DNA of 64,000 nucleotides, taken from positions 62,001 through 126,000 of the forward strand of contig JADLSH010000369.1 in the NCBI GenBank assembly GCA_016169945.1. The letters are read 5' to 3'. Position numbers and translations under genes: made by a program. The notes below the pieces were generated by a model. The model searched no databases. It saw only the letters and a list, made by a program, of their open reading frames with translations, and was not told where the DNA came from. The stretch comes from Trachythela sp. YZ-2020. Taxonomy: Eukaryota > Cnidaria > Anthozoa > Malacalcyonacea > Clavulariidae. Of the stretch, positions 11,654 to 23,305 are shown piece after piece (the stretch's first letter is position 1; the number at the start of each line of letters is the position of its first letter).

Positions 11654-12271
11654 ATGTTGGATCAAAGCAAAAAGTCTAATTCAAAGTCCAATGATAGTAA
11701 TCGTAGTTATCGTACTGCGAATTCGAAGAGAGCCGCTACATCTCAAAAGGGCACTACAAATCAACCTAGTAAGCTTGTATTTATAGCCGGAGATTCAATA
11801 GTCCAACATGTCCACGGCTGGGAGTTATCTGATTCTGAACGGCGAGTAGCGGTAAAATCATTTTCAGGAAGCAAAATCGAAGATATGCGTGACTTCCTTA
11901 AACCACTTATCCGCAAAAAACCTGACGAGGTGATACTACACATAGGCACCAACGATGTAAAAGATAATTCGAAGACAGCAGAAGTGGTTGCAGCTGGTAT
12001 CCTGAATCTGGGTACTCAGGTTAAAGAATCTTTGCCACGTACCAAAGTAAGCTTCTCAAGTATAACTGTCAGGAAAGACAGACTTTCTATTCAAAATAAA
12101 ATAGAACATGTTAATGCTATACTTAAACGCATGTGCATTAAAAAAAATTGGACCTATATAGATAATAGCAACATTGACTATACCTGTTTAAATAGGCGTG
12201 GTTTACACCTAAATAAAAACGGAAGCTCAATTATTAGTAAGAATTATAGCAATCACTTACGTTTAAATTGA
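11654..12271 (+). pseudogene. LINE-B1 ORF1, SGNH esterase-like C-terminal part
   Basis: Residues 43-50 (FIAGDSIV) are the GDS block I of SGNH/GDSL hydrolases, residues 96-102 (HIGTNDV) the GxND-type block, and GLHLNKNG near residue 184 the C-terminal catalytic-His block. SGNH domains are known in ORF1 of CR1-like LINEs and are thought to act on lipids or membranes. The upstream part of the protein is separated by the LINE-A insertion. The ATG at 11654 is therefore not the original start, because the original ORF came from 6910. Confidence 0.85.
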
Positions 12272-12343
12272 TATAATGTACAGCCAGGTGGAAACAGGCA
12301 TACACCGATTAACCCATATTTACCTAATGTAAAGGGTTTTAAA

Positions 12344-15120
12344 ATGGGTATGCTTAATATAGCTAGTTTACCAAAACATATAGAAGAAATTAGAATAATA
12401 TTAGCTGAAAAAGGTCTCGATATTCTCGCACTAAATGAGACAAGACTAGATAATAATATTACCAATCAGGATATGTTTATTCACAATTATGATTTAATTA
12501 GGGCCGATCGCTCTAGAACAGGGAGGCGTCTGTTTATATATAAGAAATACCATTAATTATTTCGAACGAAAAGATCTGACTAGAGATAATCTTGAAGCAG
12601 TTTGTATTGAGGTTAACAAACCTCTTCTGCATCGTTTATTGTTGGTACCATTTATAGACCTCCAGGTGCTTCTGTCGATTCTTTTGCCAATATCGAGCAA
12701 CTAATTAAACTTATAGATGATGAGAATAAGGAATTTTACATGCTTGGTGATTTAAATGCCAATATGCTTGACGTTTCAAATAATGCCACAAAAATTTAAA
12801 TTCAATCATTGAACTATATCAGTTAACACAAACAATAAGCTCACCCACTCGCGTGACTATGACTTCATCTACCCTGTTGGATGTTTGTCTCACCCCAACT
12901 CCAGATAAGTTAGTCTTATCTAAAGTGGTGCAGATTGGTATTAGCGATCACTATATGATTTTAGTTGTTCGTAAAATTAATATTCGTTCTAAACAAAACA
13001 ACCGCCACAAGAAAGTCGAAATTCGAAACTTTAAGTATTTTAATGCTGAGAATTTCCTAATGGATTTGAGAAATCAGGAATGGGAATTGGTGGACAATAA
13101 TTTCTGCGTTGACAGGATGTGGGAAACATGGAAAATTATTTTCTTGTCAGTTCTAGATAAGCATGCACCAATCAGGAAAAGAGAGTCAAAAATATACCAA
13201 ATATTCCTTGGCTGACTAATGCAATTAAAAAACTAATACGTGAACGGGATCGTCTCAAACTCCTTGCCGTTAAATACAATTCAGAAAATTACTGGACTGC
13301 ATATAAAACCTCTAGAAACCATATTACTAGTACATTGCGAGAAGCAAAAACAGCATATTATAAAGCACAATTTGAAAGTGTTGAACATGACCCTAAAAAA
13401 GCTTGGAAAACCGTTAATAAAATCCTTAACCGGAAACAAGAATGTCGCGAAATAAATTGTATCCATACTCAGAATGGTCAAATTTCTTGTCCAAATGAAT
13501 TAGCGGAGCGCTTTAACAATTACTTTACTGAGATTGGTCCAAAAATTGCCACAACCATTGGTAATACTGATAGAAATTTCACGGATTACATAACAAAAGC
13601 AACAAGTAGTTTTAAGTTTCAAACAGTGTCTGAAACTAAAGTATACAAACTTCTTTCCTCTTTAAATCCTTGTAAATCTACTGGAATTGATAAAATTCCT
13701 GCTAAAATTATTCGTATTGCTGCGCCAATAATTGCAAATTCACTGACAAGCATTTTTAATACGGCAATCTATAGTGAAACTGTTCCTTCAGAGTGGAAAC
13801 TAGCGAGAGTTATCCTTTACACAAAAATGGCCCTCGAAACATGTTGAATAACTATCGCCCAATTTCCATTCTGCCTATAGTAAGTAAAGTTTTGAAAAAG
13901 TTCTATATAGCCAACTATATGATTATTTTGCTGTTAATAATTTGTTGTCTCAAAATCAATTTGGTTTTAGGCAGTTCCATTCTACAGCTTCTGCCCTTTT
14001 GGACAGTACTAACGAATGGTTCATTAATATGGACCGTGGTCAATTCAATATTGCAGTATTTCTTGACTTGCAGAAAGCATTTGATACTATAAATCATAAT
14101 ATATTGATTAAGAAACTTGACCTTTATGGTCTACAAAAACCTGCCCTAAATCTTTTAGGATCATACTTAGAAAACAGATTTCAAATGTGTACTGTGAACG
14201 GCGTATTGTCTAGAAAAAATCTAGTTACTTGTGGGATCCCCCAAGGTTCAATTCTTGGGCCACTCCTGTTTCTAATTTATATAAACGATCTGCCTACAAG
14301 TCTTGAACACTCGTCATCAAGAATGTTTGCCGACGATACAACGTTAACTGTATCTGGTAAATCTCTTCATGATGTAGAAGTTGCCATCAATCACGATCTT
14401 TCAAACGTTAATCAGTGGCTCTGTGCAAATAAACTATCTTTAAATCTCGTTAAAACTGAGTACATACTAATTGGATCACGGCATAATATTAATAATATAT
14501 TGGCTACCCCAAAGGTATTTGTTGGTGACATACCAATTAAAAGGGTAAGAGAAACAAAGGCACTTGGAGTCTATATTGATGAATTTCTATCATGGGAAAA
14601 GCATATTGATAAAATTGCCAAAAAGTTTCATCCGGAATTGGGGCAATCAGAAAGTTAAAATCATGTGTAGACCGTAATACATTAATTTGTGCCTATAATG
14701 CACTTGTTTTGCCTCACCTTGATTATTGTTGCGAAGTTTGGGATACCATTGGTACCACACTTTCTGATCGTCTCCAGAAATTACAAAATAGGGCTGCTAG
14801 AGCTATCATGGGTCGTAAAAATGAACATGGTCAATCTGAACTTGCTCTAAATGAATTAAACTGGAAGCCTCTGAGCGAACGCAGAACCCAGTTTGTGGCA
14901 AGTCTTATGTATAAAATTACTCATGATCTAGCGCCCTTACGACTTACTGATATTTTTCAAAAGACGTCTTCCTCCCAGTATTATAATTTGCGGGCTCTTC
15001 CACTAAACTCCATTTGCCCAAGCCTAAGACTGAATATCTTAAAAAAAGTCTTAGCTATAGAGGGGCCAAATTGTGGAATAGTCTCCCAAATGAATTAAGA
15101 GGAAAAGAATCACTAGCTAT
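12344..15120 (+). pseudogene. LINE-B1 ORF2 (endonuclease + reverse transcriptase), decayed
   Basis: Fragments in shifting frames give the standard order. Endonuclease pieces are MGMLNIASLPKHIEEI, NETRLD, LGDLNANM and GISDHYMI. The linker contains WKTVNKIL. RT motifs are CKSTGIDKIPAK, LDLQKAFDTINHNIL, CGIPQGSILGPLLF and the FADD catalytic box at about 14328, followed by PHLDYCCEVWD and the C-terminal LINE region. At least five frame breaks lie between 12540 and 15060. It cannot make an intact protein. Confidence 0.85.
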
Positions 15121-15334
15121 ATTCAATAAAAACGTATGACACCTGGCTACTAATTAGAGTTTTTAAACCCATATTTACCTTGACTATTTAATCTATTAAT
15201 ATTTACTATTATGTATGTATGTATGTACTGTATGTACTATTATCTATCTAATTATGTATGTAATTGTAATAACTGCATGTAAGTAATTGTATTTGTATGT
15301 TTAACTTTTCTAAATTTTTAATGTAAATTTAATG

Positions 15335-15404
15335 CTACGCCCCCCTTGGAAATCAGCTTTCGCTGTTGGGGTTAGCGTAGTAAAATAAAGTTTTACCTAC
15401 CTAT
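15335..15404 (+). other. LINE-B 3' hairpin and tail
   Basis: The sequence CTTGGAAATCAGCTTTCG followed by TTGGGGTTAGCGTAG can fold as a short hairpin and is followed by AATAAAG and TACCTACCTA. LINE-B2 has the corresponding CGTGGAAATCAGCTTCGG / GGGGTCAGCGTG element at about 51360-51395, then AATAAAATTTCTATCTATC. A 3' stem-loop plus short tandem tail is typical of CR1/L2 elements, where it is recognised by the RT. Confidence 0.65.
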
Positions 15405-15664
15405 TATGTCAACAACACTGTGCAGCTGCACAACATGCTTTTAACATGCTGCTAATTATTTGATGTGATTGGCTAATGCTCGGCCCCCGCAAACAATAGA
15501 GTATATATGCATCATAAGATATCAGTTGCATCTAGTTCTATTAACCGTGGTTGCATCAAACCTAAACTTGACTAAAGTCTAAACGTAATACATGTTGTCT
15601 GTATAATGGTCTACACCTGTTCTCAAAATTACGCGACCTTGATAAACACAACTATTGCTGAATG
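15405..15664. other. short spacer, nothing recognised
   Basis: Between the LINE-B1 tail and the first S-block. No repeat or coding motif was recognised. Confidence 0.5.
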
Positions 15665-16578
15665 GGGTAAGGATAAAACGCGGAGGCGGATACGGAGCGG
15701 AGCGGATTGACGGAGCGGATATGGGGATAAAACGCGGATATGGGGATAAAACGCGGATATGAGGATAAAACGCGGATATGGGGATAAAACGCGGAGCGGA
15801 TATGAGGATAAAACGCGGATATGGGGATAAAACGCGGATATGGGGATAAAACGCGGATATGGGGATAAAACGCGGATTTGGGGATAAAACGCGGATATGG
15901 GGACAAAACGCGGATTTGGGGATAAAACGCGGATATGGGGACAAAACGCGGATTTGGGGATAAAACGCGGATATGGGGATAAAACGCGGATTTGGGGATA
16001 ACGCGGATATTGGGCGCTTTCATGCTTAAAATATAAGATATCTGTGTATTTTACTAATATAGGTCGATCAATCTGTCGCGCCTGACAAAATAGATGATTA
16101 TATATAGTTTTAGACTTTTAATAACACTTATTGACGTGTATCTAGCCGATTTTTTGACATGCACGCTCATTAGGGCCATTTATACCAGGGGGAAAGTCAC
16201 AACTTTCATACATATGACGCGTCTTCAGTATAAGATGCGAATGTCTTAGGTCGCGAACATTTATACGAGTGTCGGAGTGTGTCCGCGTCTTATATATATA
16301 AGACCCATCTTTTGTCAGTCGCGACTTAATCTCTCCCATATATATCTTAGACCACTCTCCCATATAAATGGCGCTGTTTTTTTCTTTAAAGCGAGTCGTT
16401 GTTGTGCGTTAGGCAATGATGCGGCTGCTACTTGTTGAAGTGAGAACTTGCGCTAATTCGATTAGACTTTATTAACGAAAACCGACCTCAGTGATGATAA
16501 TGTTTCATACGATTTCACAGTTTTGCCGACAACAGGTTGAGAGCGCGGTGTGAAATAATTACGACTCTACCCTCTTGC
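15665..16578. repeat. S-block copy 1 (19-bp satellite plus unique body)
   Basis: It starts GGGTAAGGATAAAACGCGG, then a GGCGGATACGGAGCGG leader, then about 17 units of the 19-bp repeat ATATGGGGATAAAACGCGG (to about 16012). Variants ATTTGG and ATGAGG occur, and some units are fused with GAGCGG. The body (16013-16578) contains GCTTTCATGCTTAAAATATAAG, TCGCGACTTAATCTCTCCC, CTTATATATATAAGAC and GACAACAGGTTGAGAGCG. The same order recurs in four other places in both orientations, so it behaves as one dispersed unit. No protein-coding capacity was recognised. Superfamily unknown. Confidence 0.8.
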
Positions 16579-16694
16579 GGGTAAGGATAAAACGCGGAGG
16601 CGGATACGGAGCGGAGCGGATTGACGGAGCGGATATGGGGATAAAACGCGGAGCGGATATGGGGATAAAACGCGGATATGGGGATAAAACGCGG

Positions 16695-16725
<31 letters not shown>

Positions 16726-16849
16726 CTTTATTTATCCATCTTAAGTATAAAAGTACAATGGATTTACAGGTTGATTCAAATTACATTAAAAATATCTTAG
16801 AACATTATATACAGATAAGAATCTTAAGTATGTATAGACAAACTAAAAA

Positions 16850-19816
16850 CTATGTGAGTGCACTTGCACGAGCTAAGAAGGAGCGTTTATGTCTTTCAGT
16901 TCGCGATAATGTGTTTTTACTATTAATTGTTCGTAAATCGTATGGATTATTTGATTTAAAAAGTCTTGTATGAAAAGGATGGGAAGAATCATTCATAATC
17001 TTCCACGCTTCACGTTTCAGAAGTTCTTCTCTTCGATCAGAGAGGCTTTGTAGACAGTCATTGTTATAACCAAGAACTCGGAGGCAGCGGGTCTGGGTTC
17101 GTTCAATTTCATTTACGAGATAAGTTGGAAGGCCACCCCAGATAGGCAGGGCCGTGCCATCTGGGGGGGTGTGGGGGGGTGTATCACCCCCCCAAAAATG
17201 CAAGAGGGGGCCCGGAGTTTGGGGGCAACTAACTGACGAAGCTAAATAACTCTTTTTTCTATAAAGAAAATAACAAAAATAGATTTATTTAGTTTGTATT
17301 TAAAGCAAAAAAACATAATTTTATAATTTAAAGTCGTTTTTATTTACATCGTTTGCGTGTCGTTTGCGTGTTGTTGAAAAATTTGTGATTTTAAACATAA
17401 AAATCCGAGTTTTGGACCTAGAAACTAAATTGTAACGGTAAGATTGTCCGGAAAATTTTTTTTTAAGGGTATCCCCCCCCCCCCCCGTCGTCACCGAAAA
17501 AAGATACTTTATGTTTTAAATTATGACTGATGAGGGGGCCCAATATTTGAGGGGGGCCCAAATTGTTAACACCCCCCCAATCAATTATCCATCGGCACGG
17601 CCCTGCAGATAGGTGAGGCATATTCAAGAATAGATCTAATATTGGATTTATAAAGGGTAATACCTACTTCCACAGGTAGATTAGCTTTCCTGCATTCTCT
17701 TAAGATATATACTTGACGGTTAGCTTTCTGTATAACAGTTTCAATATGATTGTTCCATTTGAGGTTGTTTTGAAGCCCCATTCCAAGTAGTTTAAATTTG
17801 TCCACTCTTTCAACTAGTTCATCACCGATATAAACAGGAGGAGGTTCCGATACTGATTCCGTGAAGCATAGCCACATGTCCTTTGTTTTTTTGACGTTGA
17901 TGGTCATTTTGTTCGACACTGACCAATTTTGGATAATGTCTAGAGCCTGTTGGACATGGCTTATTTCCCCGGCTCCAACTGCTTGATCGAGTGTGCAGTC
18001 ATCGGCATACTTCGAGGTATCGACGGTTAGGTTTGCAGGGATTTCATCCTCTAAATCATCGATGTATACATTAAATAGCATAGGAGAGATGACCGAGCCT
18101 TGCGGAACTCCAGCTGGGCATGGAGCGGATGTTGACAACATTTGAAGTAGCTTTACCTGTTGACTTCTCATGGATAGGAAATCTCGAATCCACAGCCAAA
18201 AAGATTTAGTTATGTTGATAGAGGCCAATTTAGAAAGGAGAATTCGGTGGTCCACCATGTCAAACGCTTTGCAGAAGTCAATGAAAATAGCATGGATACC
18301 TTTTCTGCCATGCGCAGTGTTATCAGTTTTATCAAACCATTTTTGTGAAGTTTCAATCAATGCTGAAATTGTTGAACGGCCCTTGAGAAATGCATGTTGG
18401 TTATTTTTTAATGTAAGATCTGCACAATTTAATTGCAATTGAATCTTTTCCAGCACTTTAGCTAACTGTGGAAGCACAGAAATTTGACGAAAGTCGGTTT
18501 CAATGTTTTTCGGTGGGACAATTTTAGGCACAGGGGTTATTAGAGCTTGTTTGTACAAGGTGGGATATTTACATTGAATTATACTACTCGTGATGATGTT
18601 ATGTGCTACGGGAGCTAAGTCTTCACTATACTGCTTCAAGAACCACGCAGGGATTCCATCAATGCCAGTCGCCTTCTTCACCTTTAATGCATTAAGGGCC
18701 TTTTTCACCTGACCTATCGATGGTATGGGGGGATCAATTTCTTTAAGATGGTGTCGCACATTATTTAGGTCATAACTAGCAGCATTGTCTAACATCATTC
18801 CATTCCAAGGGGCGGTAAAAACGGCCTGTAATTTTTCAGTCAGTTCAGAAAGATCGTAGTTTTGGCACCCGTTTGCTGGAAGATTGGATGTACCATCCAT
18901 GCCAACTAGTGAGGAGATGGACTTAAACCATTTACTAGAGTTTGATTTACGGTGGTCTTTGGCTTTACTTTCATAGTAGACTATTTTCGCTTTAGATATC
19001 AGACTAGAGACTTTATGGCACAAGCGTATATAGTTTATACTATCCCCACGACTAAAAGCTCGCTGTCTAGCTTTAATTTCCATTTTAATGTGGCTTGTCA
19101 TCCATGGTTTGTCTGAGTTGTGGACTCTGATGGTTTTGACAGGCACCTCCGTGTCCAACATGTGAATCACAGTCTCATTGAACAACTTGATCTTTTCGTC
19201 AACATCTTCAGCACGGAATATACGCTCCCATGTTTGCTGCGCCACTTTCAGACTCAGAGCGGCTCGATTTCCAGGTTTCATTAATCTGATTCTCTTTGTC
19301 GTAGGAGGGATTTTCAGATTATTTTTTGGTTTAAGGAGAATACACTGGTGGTCTGATCTACCAATAGGAGGCAGGTGGCTGGCCGAGTCAAACAGATTAA
19401 ACATGTTTGTAGCAATTTGGTCCAGGGTATTTTTCCCTCGAGTGGGCGCTGATACAGTTTTACGTAGCCCAAAACGGCTGCATAAACGACTGATGTTCAA
19501 CATATTGAAATCTCCTGCAATGATAATTCCTGAAGATATCCATTTGGTAAGTATAATATCTAGTCCGTTAGAAAGGTATTCTATCATTTCATAATCATTT
19601 TCACGCCGTTGGCCAGGTGGGTAGTATACGATAACGACAATGATGGTGCTAAAGGGTCTTGGGGTGCGAGGTGGTTTTAAAACCAGCCATAGAACTTCTT
19701 TACCGGTTTCCTCTAAATGAGTTATACGTTCCACGCGGATGTACGAACTAATATACGCTAGGATCCCGCCGCCTAGGGTATCTCTATCAAGTCTGAATAT
19801 TTCATAATTGTTCCCA
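16850..19816 (-). pseudogene. LINE-C ORF2 endonuclease/reverse transcriptase
   Basis: From about 19816 the frame is open down to 17614. It carries the endonuclease remainder (GGGILAYIS, IIIAGDFNMLN, GRSDHQCIL), the RT core (KATGIDGIPAWFLKQ, FIDFCKAFDMVDHRIL, AGVPQGSVISPMLF, YADDCTLD) and the C-terminal ILEYASPIW region. It resumes after the MITE at 17138 and ends at about 16850 with NPYDLRTINSKNTL. Apart from the MITE I see no frame break, so the insertion was recent when the MITE landed. The frame also extends upstream without a stop through the 19-bp satellite to 20022, giving a chimeric 813-codon frame; that N-terminus is not part of the LINE. Confidence 0.85.
17147..17605. mobile_element. 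hAT-type MITE with 8-bp TSD, inside LINE-C
   Basis: A 459-bp element starts CAGGGCCGTGCC and ends GGCACGGCCCTG (12-bp TIR). It is flanked on both sides by the 8-bp duplication CAGATAGG (17139-17146 and 17606-17613). CAGGG termini plus 8-bp TSDs are diagnostic of hAT transposons. The interior has runs of G and C next to both ends and no coding sequence. Confidence 0.95.
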
Positions 19817-20605
19817 ATATGGGGATAAAACGCGGATATGGGGATAAAACGCGGATATGGGGATAAAACGCGGATATGGGGATAAAACGCGGATATGGGG
19901 ATAAAACGCGGATATGAGGATAAAACGCGGATATGGGGATAAAACGCGGATATGGGGATAAAACGCGGATATGAGGATAAAACGCGGATATGGGGATAAA
20001 ACGCGGATATGGGCCCTTTCATGCTTAAAATATAAGATATCTGTGTATTTTACTAATTTAGGTCGATCAATCTATCACGCCTGACAAAATAGCAAGCAGT
20101 ATTTGATTGTATATAGTTTTAGACTTTTAATAACACTTATTGACGTGTATCTAGCCGATTTTTTGACATGCACGCTCATTAGGGCCATTTATACAGGGGG
20201 GGAGTAGCAACTTTCATACATATGACGCGTCTTATATAAAACGCGAATGTCTTATGTAAGCCACGAATACACTCGTATTAAATGGTCAAATTTTAAATAA
20301 GAACAGGGTTTAGGCTGTTCCACCATAGGTCGCGACTTATTAGAATATGAACATTTATACGAGTGTGTCCGCGTCTTATATATATAGAACGCATCTTTTG
20401 TCAGTCGCGACTTAATCTCTCCCATATATATCTTAGACTACTCTCCCATATAAATGGCGTTATTTTTCTCTTCTATAAAAAGCGAGTCGTTGTTGTGCGT
20501 TAGGCAATGATGCTGGTGCGAAAACTGACCTCAGTGATGATAATGTTTCATACGATTTCACAGTCTTGCCGACAACAGCTTGAGAGCGTTGTGTAGTATA
20601 TCCCT

Positions 20606-21348
20606 GGTTACGCCAGTGGCAATGGCACTGGTAACCATATACGGTATATTCCTACACAAATTTTGCACCTGATCAGCTAACATACAATACAATGATAATA
20701 ACCATAGCTTAATTGCTCAATTTTCAAGCTGACCGGTGCCTAGTAGTTCTTAAATTAAAGCCAAAGGTTCTCTTATGCGGATTTTACTGTACATATAATA
20801 TTAATAATTTTTAAATATAAATACTATAATTAGCATAATAGTTGAGGTAAAAGTTACCATGTCCATGGAAGTGGTTGCCTTATTTGGCTGTAATAACATC
20901 TTATCTTTGCCTTTGGCTATTATAGTTATCCAGTTTGATTTAAATGGGCATATAAAATTTGAGAAATCACGCAGTCAGTTCTTATATATTAATTCTTAAA
21001 GCCTAAAGGATAAATGAAACTGTTCTTATACGGAATTATAACAGTCCATTGCATTGTACATGTGACACATGTTCACCAGCAAACATAATTCTCGCGTGAA
21101 ACATGTTTTTATCACACATTTTACTGCAGTGTCAATAGCTATAATTTAACAGCTGAACTTAAGTCTTAAAAGCCAGATATTGATTGCAATTGGTATACGA
21201 AGGAAATAAAAGTACTAAAACGGAACGGCTCAATTCCCAACATCTGTACAATGACAACGTACGATAACAACGTACATGTCATAGACAACTCTTCCTTTTA
21301 TACACTCTACATATAGAGCCCGTCATTTCATATACCAAAAGTATCAAA
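20606..21348. other. unassigned stretch
   Basis: It contains an imperfect hairpin around 20610-20640 (GGTTACGCCAGTG opposite CACTGGTAACC). Otherwise AT-rich DNA without recognisable genes or repeats. Confidence 0.5.
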
Positions 21349-21920
21349 ATTTCAGTCTTTCAAGCTGCGCAAACGTTCGCATGATGACTGAGAACTAGAA
21401 AATCGAACTTCCTACGGCTACGACTGTTTCCTTTTGAACAACGAAGCACGTGGTAATAAAACAGTTTATCATTCGAGAAAAGATTAATGCCGTCGTCAGA
21501 TATATGATGTGAGTTTTGAAACGTATTCAGTGATTTCAGTCAACTGAACCTTGTCCTTGATTGCTCAAAACTGATTGAATTCAAGTTTGCTGGCGTAACC
21601 GTAGGCTTTAGCAAGGCCGCGGCAATTTTTAGTATATGTATGGTCGAAATTTTTCTCACCCCGGGAACAAATCAAGGCTCAAAACAAGGCTCAAAACAAG
21701 GTTAAAGACTAGTTATCCCATCTTCAAAGCCGGCTTTGGACGTCATGCCCTTTTGAGATGTTAAAATATTTCGTTCTTCGACACTGTACTTTGTGCAGAC
21801 CTCTAGTTTGTTCACCTTTAGTTACACAGGTTGGCGGATTAAACTGATATTCATGTCGGTCCTTCGACTCCTTCTTAGAAATACGCTATGTTTCGCTACG
21901 ATACGAAACAGGCTTTAAGG

Positions 21921-22220
21921 CTATTTTCGACTTCAACTGTATCATACCGAAACGTAGCCGTATTTCATTGTTTCGTGGGCATTCGGCTATAACTAACGAC
22001 TCTGGCACAAAGAGGAATTCGACTATATGTTATTAGGCGTTGCGATACGTTAGAAATATAGAAAATTGTCTGTAATTGGAGTTACACTATTGTCTTAGAC
22101 GATACTTTATTTGACCCATAAATTGACAATAGCTTTGGTGGAAAGCTCCCAATGGTGGAAAAAATAACATGGCTTGATGATGCACGAGCTTCTTAAAATA
22201 CTATTTGTATATATAGACGT
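21921..22220 (+). repeat. 300-bp direct repeat, copy 1
   Basis: From CTATTTTCGACTTC to ATATAGACGT, repeated at 23006-23305 with the same length and, where compared, about one mismatch (GACTATATG versus GACTATACG). It is part of the left arm of the foldback-like structure. Confidence 0.9.
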
Positions 22221-22328
22221 TTATAAGGTAATCATAATACCATTGAAAATCAACGTCGGAACACCTAACAGATATATTAGCACGGATTGTTCACCGGATC
22301 TGTTCCCGATTTACCAGCGCAAGATTAT

Positions 22329-23005
22329 AGAGTCTTAATTATCTCACACCGCTCTCAACCTGTTGTCGGCAAAACTGTGAAATCGTATGAAACATTATCA
22401 TCACTGAGGTCGGTTTTCGTTAATAAAGTCTAATCGAATTAGCGCAAGTTCTCACTTCAACAAATAGCAGCCGCATCATTGTCTAACGCACAACAACGAC
22501 TCGCTTTAAAGAGAAAAATAGCGCCATTTATGTGGGAGAGTGGTCTAAGATATATATGGGAGAGATTAAGTCGCGACTGACAAAAGATGCGTTCTATATA
22601 TATATAAGACGCGGACACACTCGTATAAATGTTCATATTCTAATAAGTCGCGACCTATGGTGGAACAGCCTAAACCCTGTTCTTATTTAAAATTTGACCA
22701 TTTAATACGAGTGTATTCGTGGCTTACATAAGACATTCGCGTCTTATATAAGACGCGTCATATATATGTATGAAAGTCACTACTTTCCCTCCCTGTTATA
22801 AATGGCCCTAATGAGCGTGCATGTCAAAAAATCGGCTAGATACACGTCAATAAGTGTTATTAAAAGTCTAAAACTATATACAATCATATACTGCTTGCTA
22901 TTTTGTCAGGCGTGACAGATTGATCGACCTAAATTAGTAAAATACACAGATATCTTATATTTTAAGCATGAAAGCGCCCATATCCGCGTTTTATCCCCAT
23001 ATCCG
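22329..23005. repeat. S-block copy 3, reverse orientation
   Basis: It starts AGAGTCTTAATTATCTCACACCGCTCTC and runs through the S-block body in reverse to AAGCATGAAAGCGCCC and the first satellite units. The satellite is broken at 23005 by a 764-bp insert and continues at 23770-24055, ending TTTTATCCTTACCC. Confidence 0.85.
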
Positions 23006-23305
23006 CTATTTTCGACTTCAACTGTATCATACCGAAACGTAGCCGTATTTCATTGTTTCGTGGGCATTCGGCTATAACTAACGACTCTGGCACAAAGAGG
23101 AATTCGACTATACGTTATTAGGCGTTGCGATACGTTAGAAATATAGAAAATTGTCTGTAATTGGAGTTACACTATTGTCTTAGACGATACTTTATTTGAC
23201 CCATAAATTGACAATAGCTTTGGTGGAAAGCTCCCAATGGTGGAAAAAATAACATGGCTTGATGATGCACGAGCTTCTTAAAATACTATTTGTATATATA
23301 GACGT
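23006..23305 (+). repeat. 300-bp direct repeat, copy 2
   Basis: A near-identical copy of 21921-22220, embedded within the 19-bp satellite and joined directly to a LINE fragment at 23306. Confidence 0.9.

Larger units (their letters stand above)
6830..15404 (+). mobile_element. LINE-B1, SGNH-ORF1 type non-LTR retrotransposon, interrupted and decayed
   Basis: This is a CR1/L2-like element. ORF1 carries an SGNH esterase-like domain, ORF2 an APE endonuclease and reverse transcriptase, and a short 3' hairpin is followed by AATAAAG. It is split by the oppositely oriented LINE-A (about 8041-11640). The same family occurs at 47622-51420 (LINE-B2), with which it shares gene order and the 3' hairpin. 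The 5' limit is approximate. ORF2 has several frameshifts, so this copy is dead. Confidence 0.8.
16697..19816 (-). mobile_element. LINE-C, 5'-truncated non-LTR retrotransposon with (TTA)n tail
   Basis: A minus-strand LINE ending in AATAAAGATTATTATTATT. The (TAA)n microsatellite at 16697-16725 is its tail. The 5' end, truncated within the endonuclease, joins the 19-bp satellite at about 19816. A hAT MITE interrupts it at 17147-17605. Confidence 0.85.
16579..20605. repeat. S-block copy 2, split by LINE-C
   Basis: The left part (16579-16696) has the GGGTAAGG end and the first satellite units. The right part (19817-20605) has about ten more satellite units and the same body as copy 1, ending GACAACAGCTTGAGAGCG. 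Removing the LINE (16697-19816) makes the array continuous. Copy 2 directly abuts the end of copy 1, so the two form a head-to-tail pair. Confidence 0.8.

Noticed and set aside
15668..16012. Possible CRISPR-like array in the 19-bp repeats
   Set aside because: Units are contiguous without unique spacers, in a eukaryotic genome full of retroelements. It is a satellite.
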